64,000 bases of DNA, taken from positions 1 to 64,000 of the forward strand of contig CAZYQW010000108.1 of the NCBI GenBank assembly GCA_964649825.1, written 5' to 3'. The translations under genes were made by a program, and so were the position numbers. Origin of the DNA: CAZYQW01 sp964649825 (lineage in GTDB: Bacteria > Planctomycetota > B15-G4 > JADJEK01). This document shows positions 26,746 to 34,703 of the stretch, in pieces (within the stretch, counting starts at the first letter, position 1; the number at the start of each line of letters is the position of its first letter). The notes under the pieces were generated by a model. That model saw nothing but the letters and a program-made list of their open reading frames with translations. It was not told where the DNA came from and did no database searches.

Positions 26746-27563
26746 CGTCGGCTCCGGACTCGCGTCTTCCGCTTGCGCGCGAGGAACTTCTCGATCTCCG
26801 GACGGATGCGCAGAAACGCCTGCTGGCTCTGCCGGCCGTCGCGATAGCGCAAGCGATGATCGACCTCGAGGCAGCGCTGGAGATAGCGGATGAACGCGGG
26901 GGGAGCGTTGCGGCGCAACGTCTGGTACCCCGGCAGAGGCCACCGGAACGGCCACGTCGGTCGCTCACGCGTGACCATCTGATACAGCACCACGGCGGTC
27001 GAGAAGACGTCGGACTCGAAGCGCGGCTGACCGAGCGCCTGTTCCGGCGCGACGTACCCGACGGTTCCGGATCCGGACGCGCTGAGCGTGCGGTGGGCGA
27101 CCCGCGAGATCCCGAAGTCGGTCAAGCAGATGCGATCGTCCGGGAAGAGGATCAGGTTCTCCGGCTTGATGTCGCAGTGGATGACGTGTCGATCGTGGGC
27201 ATAGGCCACGGCGGAGAGGATCTGCTCCGAAAGCTCGAACGCCCGCGACAGCGCCATGCGGCGCTTCAGGCGGTCCGCCAGCGATTCCGCGCCGAGCGGG
27301 CTCGCGATGACGAACCGGTCGCCGATGAAGTCCGCGTTCTTGATCGTGAGGATGTTCGGATGCGCCAGCTTCGCCGTGATGCGGACCTCCTTGCGGAAGT
27401 CCTCGAGCATGTCGGGCGTCACCTCGGTCGCGTGCGGGATCTTGAGCGCGACGCGGACTCCCTCGATCGTGTCCTGCGCCACGTACACGTTCGCGTAGGG
27501 CCCGGACGCGAGCCGACGGACGATCTTGTATTTGCCGAGCTTCTGGCGCCTGCGCAGCGTCAT
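26742..27563 (-). CDS. Soluble serine/threonine protein kinase (non-RD)
   Basis: The 273-residue product is a compact Hanks-type kinase with a glycine loop in LASGPYANVYVA, VAIK-type lysine in VALKIPH, catalytic loop HCDIKPENLI, DFGISR and APEQALG. The catalytic loop has Cys in place of the usual Arg (HCD, not HRD), so activation-loop control may differ. It lacks the transmembrane and extracellular parts of many bacterial kinases. ATG 27563 directly precedes the kinase fold; a longer form from ATG 27653, with a better AAGGA site, adds 30 residues. It is coupled to the PP2C gene. Confidence 0.83.
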   Translation of the reverse strand: MTLRRRQKLGKYKIVRRLASGPYANVYVAQDTIEGVRVALKIPHATEVTPDMLEDFRKEVRITAKLAHPNILTIKNADFIGDRFVIASPLGAESLADRLKRRMALSRAFELSEQILSAVAYAHDRHVIHCDIKPENLILFPDDRICLTDFGISRVAHRTLSASGSGTVGYVAPEQALGQPRFESDVFSTAVVLYQMVTRERPTWPFRWPLPGYQTLRRNAPPAFIRYLQRCLEVDHRLRYRDGRQSQQAFLRIRPEIEKFLARKRKTRVRSRR

Positions 27564-27676
27564 GCGGGCCGAGCTCCGCGAAGCGCTTGCCCATTGGGTG
27601 AAGAAGTGGCACCGTTCATCTCGCGTCGGATTGTATGAACCGTCATCGGCCATTTCGTCCTTGGGATGGAGGAAAC

Positions 27677-28666
27677 GTGCGCGCAATGGTCTTCGACGGC
27701 CCCGGCCGGAACCTGCGCCTCGAGACACGCGAGGCGCCCGGCGCCGATCCCGGCGACGTCGTCGTCGACGTCCTCGCGTGCGGGGTCTGTCGCACCGACC
27801 TCCACGTCGTCGACGGCGACCTCGCGGAGCCGCGCCTTCCGGTCGTGCCGGGGCACCAGGTGGTGGGGCGCGTCGTCGAGCTGGGCGCGGGAGTGACCCG
27901 GTTCGCGGTGGGTGACCGCGTCGGCGTTCCGTGGCTCGGCTCGAGCTGCGGCGGGTGCCGCTTCTGCGCGAGCCGGCGGGAGAACCTCTGCGACCACGCG
28001 CGGTACACCGGCTACCAGTTGGACGGTGGATTCGCGGATCGATGCGCCGCTCGGGCGGACTTCTGCTTTCCGATTCCCTCCGGATTCGATGACGCCCATG
28101 CCGCACCGTTGCTGTGCGCGGGGCTCATCGGATACCGGGCGCTGCGCGCGGCGGGGGACGACGCGGTGCGGCTCGGGTTCTACGGGTTCGGCGCCGCGGC
28201 GCACATCCTGATCCAGGTCGCGCGACACCAGGGGCGCGAGGTCTTCGCGTTCACGAGGGACGGCGATCGACCCGCGCAGGAGTTCGCGCGTCGCCTCGGC
28301 GCCGCGTGGGCGGGGGGATCGAGCGAGCCGTCCCCCGTCCGGCTCGACGCCGCGATCCTGTTCGCTCCCGCCGGCGAGCTCGTCCCGCTCGCGTTGCGCG
28401 CGGTCGCGAAGGGAGGCCGTGTCGTGTGCGCCGGCATCCACATGAGCGACATCCCGTCGTTCCCCTACGAGATCCTCTGGGGCGAGCGTCAGATCCGCTC
28501 GGTCGCGAACCTCACGCGCCGCGACGGCGAGGAGTTCTTCGCGATCGCGCCCGGAGTCCCGATCGAGACCGAGGTCTCCGTCTACCCGCTCGAGCGGGCA
28601 CAGGCGGCGCTCGACGACCTGCGCGCGGGCCGGCTGGTCGGCGCCGCCGTGGTCGTACCGGGCTGA
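27677..28666 (+). CDS. Zinc-dependent alcohol dehydrogenase
   Basis: The 329-residue product is a medium-chain dehydrogenase. The catalytic zinc region is CGVCRTDLH (Cys35, Cys38, His43), followed by VPGHQVVGRV. The structural zinc ligands are in CGGCRFCASRRENLC. The NAD(P)-binding fold follows at about 165-290 (GFYGFGAAAHILIQVARHQG). It is closest to the adh family 2 subgroup of alcohol dehydrogenases. I chose GTG 27677, which has GGAGG four bases upstream and gives the usual MRAMVFD opening. The gene is divergent from the kinase. Confidence 0.85.
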   Translation: MRAMVFDGPGRNLRLETREAPGADPGDVVVDVLACGVCRTDLHVVDGDLAEPRLPVVPGHQVVGRVVELGAGVTRFAVGDRVGVPWLGSSCGGCRFCASRRENLCDHARYTGYQLDGGFADRCAARADFCFPIPSGFDDAHAAPLLCAGLIGYRALRAAGDDAVRLGFYGFGAAAHILIQVARHQGREVFAFTRDGDRPAQEFARRLGAAWAGGSSEPSPVRLDAAILFAPAGELVPLALRAVAKGGRVVCAGIHMSDIPSFPYEILWGERQIRSVANLTRRDGEEFFAIAPGVPIETEVSVYPLERAQAALDDLRAGRLVGAAVVVPG

Positions 28667-28937
28667 GCCGCACGGCGCGCCGGCCGGAACAGTTTTCCTC
28701 CACGCCGCCGCGCGATCGGAAAATCGTTCGCGCGGCCGCACCACGCGGCGCGTGCCGCCCGCTCCCGTCGCCGGCTCGAATCGCCGTGCCGGAAAGCTCT
28801 TAGCGGAGACGCACGAAGCGGAGAAGAGACTGGCATCCTCGTTGCCTTCGGGATCCTCGGACACATCCGTTCTCGACCCCGCCGAGGAGCCACGACGGCT
28901 CGTCCGCCGCGGTCGTTGGAAGAAGGAGAATCTCCCG

Positions 28938-30053
28938 ATGCGGATCCTGGTCACGGGCGGTGCGGGCTTCGTCGGTTCCCACCTCGTCGACTCCCTGCTC
29001 GAAGAAGGTCATCAGGTTCGAGTGTACGACGTGCTCGACCGCCAGGTGCACCCGGGCGGGCGCGTGCCGTCCTACCTATCGGAGGAGATCGAGCTCATCC
29101 ACGGCGACGTGCGCGATCGCGATCGCTTGAAGTCGGCGATCGATGGGATCGACGTAGTGTTCCATCAAGCCGCGTTCGTCGGCGTCGGCCAGTCGATGTA
29201 CGAGATCCGCCGCTACGTCGATGGGAACTCGGTGGGCGGCGCGACGCTGCTCGACGTGCTCGCGAACGAACGGCACTCCGTGACGAAGGTGATCGTCGCC
29301 TCGTCGATGTCGATCTACGGCGAGGGCGCCTACCGCTGCGCCGAGCACGGCACCGTCTCCCCGCAGCTTCGCACGACCGAGCAGCTCGCGGCGCACGACT
29401 GGGAGCTCAAGTGCCCCACCTGCGCCACTTCCGTGGCTTCCATCCCGACTCCAGAGACGAAGCCGCTGCAGCCAACGTCGATCTACGCGGTGACGAAGCG
29501 CGACCACGAGGAGATGTTCCTCGCCTTCGGACGCGCGTACAAGCTCCCGACCGTCGCGCTGCGCTACTTCAACATCTACGGGTCGCGCCAGGCCCTCTCG
29601 AACCCCTACACGGGCGTGCTCGCGATCTTCGGCGGGCGGCTCCTGGCGGGCAACGCACCGGTCATCTACGAGGACGGCGCGCAGAGCCGCGACTTCGTCC
29701 ACGTCTCCGACATCGTGCGCGCCAACGTGCTCGCGATGAAGAGCGACGCTGCGAACTACGAGGTCTTCAACGTCGGCACCGGCCGCTCCACGTCGATCCG
29801 CGAGGTGAGCGACCTGTATCAGGAGAAGCTCGGCGTCGACGTGCCGGTGGCCATCAATCATCAGTTCCGCGAGGGTGACATCCGTCACTGCTACGCAGAC
29901 GTCTCCAAGCTCCGCGACCGGCTCGGCTTCACCGCTCACGTCGAGCTCGAGGACGGGCTCGACGAGCTCGTCGACTGGGTGAAGCAGGAGACCGCCGTCG
30001 ACACGTTCGAGGACGCGGCCGCCGAGCTCGCCGCCCACGGACTGGTGCGTTGA
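28938..30053 (+). CDS. NAD-dependent nucleotide-sugar epimerase/dehydratase
   Basis: The 371-residue extended short-chain dehydrogenase has the NAD motif GGAGFVGSHL, catalytic residues in ASSMSIYG and YAVTK, and the RYFNIYG motif. It carries a small cysteine-containing insert between catalytic elements (YRCAEHG and CPTC), seen in some UDP-glucose and dTDP-sugar 4-epimerases, where it probably binds zinc. It should modify a nucleotide-linked sugar for the glycosyltransferases downstream. ATG 28938 follows AGAAGGAGAA. A 29-bp gap separates it from the next gene, so the two are likely co-transcribed. Confidence 0.85.
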   Translation: MRILVTGGAGFVGSHLVDSLLEEGHQVRVYDVLDRQVHPGGRVPSYLSEEIELIHGDVRDRDRLKSAIDGIDVVFHQAAFVGVGQSMYEIRRYVDGNSVGGATLLDVLANERHSVTKVIVASSMSIYGEGAYRCAEHGTVSPQLRTTEQLAAHDWELKCPTCATSVASIPTPETKPLQPTSIYAVTKRDHEEMFLAFGRAYKLPTVALRYFNIYGSRQALSNPYTGVLAIFGGRLLAGNAPVIYEDGAQSRDFVHVSDIVRANVLAMKSDAANYEVFNVGTGRSTSIREVSDLYQEKLGVDVPVAINHQFREGDIRHCYADVSKLRDRLGFTAHVELEDGLDELVDWVKQETAVDTFEDAAAELAAHGLVR

Positions 30054-30082
30054 ACCATCTCGGACAAGAAAAAGGCCCGGTC

Positions 30083-33000
30083 ATGAGCAAGCACGATCCA
30101 AACGAGCTCTTCGATCACGACTACTACGCCCACCACTGCGGCCCCGTTCCCTACGAGCGGGGGCGGGCGGCGTGGCAGAACCACTTCAGCGTCGCCGCGC
30201 GCAGCATCGTCGAACAGTTCGCGCCGCGGCGGACGCTCGACGTCGGCTGCGCGAAAGGCTTCCTCGTCGAGCAGCTCCGCGACCTCGGCGTCGAGGCGTA
30301 CGGCATCGACGTGTCCGAGTACGCGATTTCGCAGGTGCGTGAGGACGTCCGTCCCTACTGCCGGATCGGGTCGGCCGCCGAGCCCTTCGGAGAACGGTAC
30401 GACTTGATCACCTGCATCGAGGTCGTCGAGCACATGCCGGAGGACCAGGCCGAGCAGGTCATCCAGAACCTCTGCCGTCACGCGGACGAGATCGTCTTCT
30501 CGTCGACGTCGGCCGACTACGCCGAGCCGACTCATTTCAACGTGCAGCAGCCGGAGTACTGGCGGGAGCTGTTCGCGCGGAACGGGTTCTACCCCGTCCT
30601 GCGGGACAACCCGACGTACCTGACGCCGCAGGCGACTCGATTCCGCAAGATCCACGAGCGACTGCGCGTGGCCGTCTTCTCGCGCGAGCGGGAGGAGTGG
30701 GCGGTCGTTCGACTCCGCGTCCTCGATCCGCTGCGAGCGCTCGAGGAGCAGGGGCGCATGCAGGTGACGTTCGTGTCGGTCTACGACGACGCGGTGCCGA
30801 TCGAGAAGCTGCTCGACGCCGACGTCTGGGTGATCCAGCGCGAGTTCGCCGACCAGGAGCTGAGCCACGGGATCGTCGACGCGGCTCGCCTGCTCGGCAA
30901 GACGATCGTGTTCGAGATCGACGACCTGCTCGTCAACCTCCCGCGCAGCAACCCGTTGTGGGCGTACTGCACCAAGATCGCTCCGGACATGGTGGACGCG
31001 GTGCGTCACTCCGACTTCGTGACGGCGTCGACGTACCCGCTCATCGAGGAGCTCGCTCGCGAGGAGCCGACCATCACCGAGAAGGCGTACGTCTGCCGCA
31101 ACGTCGTCGACACGCGGATCTGGGGCGACGGGTTCATCGACCGTCAGGCCCAATCGGGAGGGCCGCTCGTCGTCGGTTGGTTCGGATCGGCGACGCACCA
31201 AGAGGACTTGGCGATCGTGAAGGAGGCGATCGTCTATCTCGCCCGGAAGTACGAGGGGAGGATCCGCTTCCACTTCTGGGGCTACCTGCCGGCCGACCTC
31301 GCCGGAATCGACGGGGTCCAGCTCGTGCGCGGTCCCCAGGCGAACGTGGTCGAACACGCGGCGGGCGTCCGCAGCGCGCGCATCGACGTCGCGATCGCGC
31401 CCCTCACGAACCACTCGTTCAATCGAGCGAAGAGCGACCTGAAGTGGCTCGAGTACTCGATCTGCGGGATCCCCGGCATCTACTCCCGCGTCGACCCGTA
31501 CACCGACAGCATCATCCACGGACAAACCGGACTGATCGTCGACAACGACACGGCGTCGTGGGTCGACGCGATCGAACTCATGATCGCGAGGCCTGACCTG
31601 CGCGCGGAGATCGCGCGGAACGCGTTCGACACCGTTCGCTCGACCTACTGCGTCGACGTCGCCGCGATGCATTGGGACGATCTCTACCGATCGTTCGTGG
31701 CGACGGGACCACGCGAGAGGCGAGGCGTCGAGGGCGACGCGGCCGCCGAGCAGGCCGCGGCGCTGCTCTTCGCCTTCCAGGGGCGCCAGCAGGCGCGGCT
31801 CGGCCGGTACGAGGACGCGGTGGAGAGTCTGGAGAGCAGTCTGCGCCTCGACAAGGGGCGCTACGACGAGGTCGTCTCGGCCGCCGTCAAGTTCTCGCGC
31901 GTCGGTCGCTACGCGGCCGGCGAGAAGCTCCTGAACGCGGCCACCCGCCTGGCGCCGGAACGGCCCGAGGGACACCTCTGGCTCGCGCGTCTGCACCGTG
32001 GGCTTGGCGACGTCCTGCGCGCCGACACCGCGCTGCGGGCGGCGGCGAAGATGCATCCGGCCGACCAGGATCTCGGAGCCGAGCACGTCGAACACCTGCG
32101 CTCCACGCATCAAGCCGCACGGATCGGCGAGCGCCTGGCCGGACTCGTCGCGGCCGAGCACGGTCCGGAAGAGGCGGTTCAGATCGCGGACATGTTGGTC
32201 CGCGCGGGCCGCACGTGCGACGCACTGACCGTGGTGAGGAACGCCGGCGAGCGGTTCCCGGACGTCGACTTCGCTCCGCTCCGCGACGCGCTCGAGGTCT
32301 CGATGGTGACCCCGCGTTTCGACTCGCCTGACGACGCCAAGCGGCCGTTGACGATCGCGGTCTACACGCGCGACCGGCTGTCCGGCGCGCGGATCCAGTC
32401 ACGACTCGCCGCTCCGCTCCGCGCCATGGAGCGCGCGGCGCTGACCCGGACCCTGTGGAGCGACGGAACGACGCGCCCGGACGCGATCGACGAGGCCGAC
32501 GTCGTGCTCATCCACCGCCGGTTCGCCGATCGAAGCGTGGCGGAGCCGATCGTCGCGCGCGCGAGCGAGCGGGGCGTCCCGATCCTCTTCGAGACGGACG
32601 ACCTTCCCTACGAGAGAATGGCCCTCGACGGAGACCGGAAGGCGCTCGCCCTGCGCGACGACTACGCGTGGATGCTCGATGTCGCGCACACGGTGATCGT
32701 GGCGACGGAGCGCGCGGGCGAGGTTCTCGCGGAGCTCGCGCCCGGCGCCGGCGAGAAGATCGTGGTGGTCGAATCGTCGCTCGACCCGGAGCAGTGGTCG
32801 AGCGCCCGACCTTCGGCGTCGGCGGTGGGGCGTCGCCTATGCGTCGCGCTCGTCACCGACTGGGCGCATCCGGCGGAGGTCAAGCGGGTCGCGGGCGCGA
32901 TCACGCCGCTCCTCACGCAGTACCCGGGACAGGTGCAGCTCTTGACGTGGTCTCCATTCGCGGAGCAGAGCGACCTCTCTCGTTCGCCGAGCGTCGGCTG

Positions 33001-33400
33001 CGCGTCGCCGATCTACCGGGAGTACGCGACGCGACTCCAGGGTCACCCGATCGATCTCGCGGTGGTCCCGACGTCCAACGATCTCTACTTCGCGACGCTC
33101 TCCGACTCGATCTGGCTCGAGCTGGCCGCGTGCCGGATTCCCGGGGTCTTCGGCGCGCGCGGGCCGTTCCAGTCGAGCATCATCCAGGGGCACACCGGTA
33201 TCGTGGTCGGAGACGATCCCCAGGTCTGGGCCGACACGATCGAGCAGCTCCTGAAGTGCCCGGATCTCCGGCGCGACATCGCGGAGCGGGCGTGGAGCGC
33301 CGTGTTCACGGAGCGGACGGCACCGCAGCAGGCCGCGTCGTGGTTCCAGCTCCTGAGCCAGGTGCGACAGCCTCAGGAGCTCGCGCTCTCTTCGTCGTGA
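30083..33400 (+). CDS. Methyltransferase / glycosyltransferase / TPR / glycosyltransferase fusion
   Basis: The 1,105-residue product combines four parts. A SAM-dependent methyltransferase (about 1-190) has LDVGCAKGFLVEQL and ITCIEVVEHMPEDQ. A first GT1-like glycosyltransferase (about 195-560) includes FEIDDLLVNLPRSNPLW and DLKWLEYSICGIPGIYS. A TPR-like helical segment follows (about 570-720). A second glycosyltransferase-like module (about 750-1095) has a similar FETDDLPYERMAL and WLELAACRIPGVFG. The two transferase modules share the pattern (Y)..SII.G.TG(I/L)(I/V)V, which suggests an internal duplication. It should act in the cytoplasm on a surface glycan. ATG 30083 follows AAAGGCCC. Confidence 0.8.
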   Translation: MSKHDPNELFDHDYYAHHCGPVPYERGRAAWQNHFSVAARSIVEQFAPRRTLDVGCAKGFLVEQLRDLGVEAYGIDVSEYAISQVREDVRPYCRIGSAAEPFGERYDLITCIEVVEHMPEDQAEQVIQNLCRHADEIVFSSTSADYAEPTHFNVQQPEYWRELFARNGFYPVLRDNPTYLTPQATRFRKIHERLRVAVFSREREEWAVVRLRVLDPLRALEEQGRMQVTFVSVYDDAVPIEKLLDADVWVIQREFADQELSHGIVDAARLLGKTIVFEIDDLLVNLPRSNPLWAYCTKIAPDMVDAVRHSDFVTASTYPLIEELAREEPTITEKAYVCRNVVDTRIWGDGFIDRQAQSGGPLVVGWFGSATHQEDLAIVKEAIVYLARKYEGRIRFHFWGYLPADLAGIDGVQLVRGPQANVVEHAAGVRSARIDVAIAPLTNHSFNRAKSDLKWLEYSICGIPGIYSRVDPYTDSIIHGQTGLIVDNDTASWVDAIELMIARPDLRAEIARNAFDTVRSTYCVDVAAMHWDDLYRSFVATGPRERRGVEGDAAAEQAAALLFAFQGRQQARLGRYEDAVESLESSLRLDKGRYDEVVSAAVKFSRVGRYAAGEKLLNAATRLAPERPEGHLWLARLHRGLGDVLRADTALRAAAKMHPADQDLGAEHVEHLRSTHQAARIGERLAGLVAAEHGPEEAVQIADMLVRAGRTCDALTVVRNAGERFPDVDFAPLRDALEVSMVTPRFDSPDDAKRPLTIAVYTRDRLSGARIQSRLAAPLRAMERAALTRTLWSDGTTRPDAIDEADVVLIHRRFADRSVAEPIVARASERGVPILFETDDLPYERMALDGDRKALALRDDYAWMLDVAHTVIVATERAGEVLAELAPGAGEKIVVVESSLDPEQWSSARPSASAVGRRLCVALVTDWAHPAEVKRVAGAITPLLTQYPGQVQLLTWSPFAEQSDLSRSPSVGCASPIYREYATRLQGHPIDLAVVPTSNDLYFATLSDSIWLELAACRIPGVFGARGPFQSSIIQGHTGIVVGDDPQVWADTIEQLLKCPDLRRDIAERAWSAVFTERTAPQQAASWFQLLSQVRQPQELALSSS

Positions 33401-33431
33401 CCGCGACGAGAACGAACGCGAGGCGAACGTC

Positions 33432-34703
33432 GTGAGCGACGAACGAACCAGCATCGTCATTCCGGTGATGGATGGTCTCGAGGTGACCCGCACCTGCCTC
33501 GAGGCCGTCTGCCGCCACACCTCGACCCCGTTCGAGGTGATCCTCGTCGACAACGGCTCGGTCGAGGACGTGGCCGGTCTCGCGCGCGAGTTCGACGCGA
33601 TCCACGGCAACGTCACCTACCTCCGGAACGACGAGAACGAGGGCTTCGGCCACGCGTCCAATCAGGGGATGAGGGCCGCGCGCGGCGAGTGGATCGTGCT
33701 GTTGAACAACGACGTGATCGTGACGCCTCGATGGCTCGACCTCCTCCGAGGCGCGGCGGAGCGCGCGCCCGACGTCGGTCTCGTGGGGCCCCGCACCAAT
33801 CGCGCGTCGGGCCCCCAGCGCGTGGCGCACGTGGGCTACCGCAACCTCACCGAGCTCGACGGGTTCGCCGAGGCCTATTCGCGCCGCCACGACGGAGCGC
33901 TCCGGTTCGCGGCGCGCATCGTCGGGCTCTGCGTGCTGCTCCGGCGCTGCGTGGTGGACGACGTCGGCGGCTTCGACCCCTGCTTCTGGCTCGGCAACTT
34001 CGAGGACGACGACCTCTGCCTGCGCGCGGCGCGCCGCGGGTGGCGGGCCGCCATCGCCGACGACGTCTTCGTGCATCACCACGGAAGCGCGACCTGGCGG
34101 GCCGCGGCGATCGACTACTCGAAGCTCATGCGCGAGAACTGGGCGTGGTTTCGGCACAAGTACGACTTCGACCAGCCGATGGACCAGCCGTACCCCGCCG
34201 CGCGGCTCGCGCTCGCGCGGCCGTTCGACGCGGCGCGCGACTTCGTTCCGCTCGATCCGTCGACGGCGTTCTGCGGCGTGGCGCCCCTCACGCTGGCCGG
34301 CGCGCGGGATCGGCGCCTGCTCTGCTTCGCGGAGCCCGTCGACGACTCTTGGCAGGTGGTCGTGCGCGAGTACCTGGAACGATTCTCCCGCGACGACCCG
34401 ACCACGCTCGTGCTTCGCATCGAGCCTCCCACGCGCGACGTGGTCGAGAACGCGACCGCGGTGCTGGCGCGCATCCTGCGTGCGGTGGGCCGGCGCGACG
34501 CGGACCTTCCCGACCTCCTCATCGACGCGACGCCCGTGTTCGCGTCGCGTCGCGGCTCGATCTACAACGCGGTCGACGCCGTCGTGCTCGCCGGCAGCGG
34601 GCGCGACGGTCTGTATCGACGCGAGGCTCGCGCATGCGGACGCCGCGTAGGCGGACTCGGCGAGCTCGTCTCGACCCTCTCCGCCGACGTCAGCGTCCCG
34701 TGA
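33432..34703 (+). CDS. Family 2 glycosyltransferase
   Basis: The 423-residue product opens with a GT-A fold: TSIVIPVMDGLEVTRTCLEA, VILVDNGS, GFGHASNQGM and the metal-binding LLNNDV. A WLGNFEDDDLCLRA motif lies at about residues 190-205. The remaining C-terminal about 150 residues are less conserved. It should transfer a sugar from a nucleotide donor to a surface polysaccharide. It starts at GTG 33432, 31 bp after the large fusion protein, and its end overlaps the convergent hydrolase gene by 14 bases. Confidence 0.85.
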   Translation: MSDERTSIVIPVMDGLEVTRTCLEAVCRHTSTPFEVILVDNGSVEDVAGLAREFDAIHGNVTYLRNDENEGFGHASNQGMRAARGEWIVLLNNDVIVTPRWLDLLRGAAERAPDVGLVGPRTNRASGPQRVAHVGYRNLTELDGFAEAYSRRHDGALRFAARIVGLCVLLRRCVVDDVGGFDPCFWLGNFEDDDLCLRAARRGWRAAIADDVFVHHHGSATWRAAAIDYSKLMRENWAWFRHKYDFDQPMDQPYPAARLALARPFDAARDFVPLDPSTAFCGVAPLTLAGARDRRLLCFAEPVDDSWQVVVREYLERFSRDDPTTLVLRIEPPTRDVVENATAVLARILRAVGRRDADLPDLLIDATPVFASRRGSIYNAVDAVVLAGSGRDGLYRREARACGRRVGGLGELVSTLSADVSVP

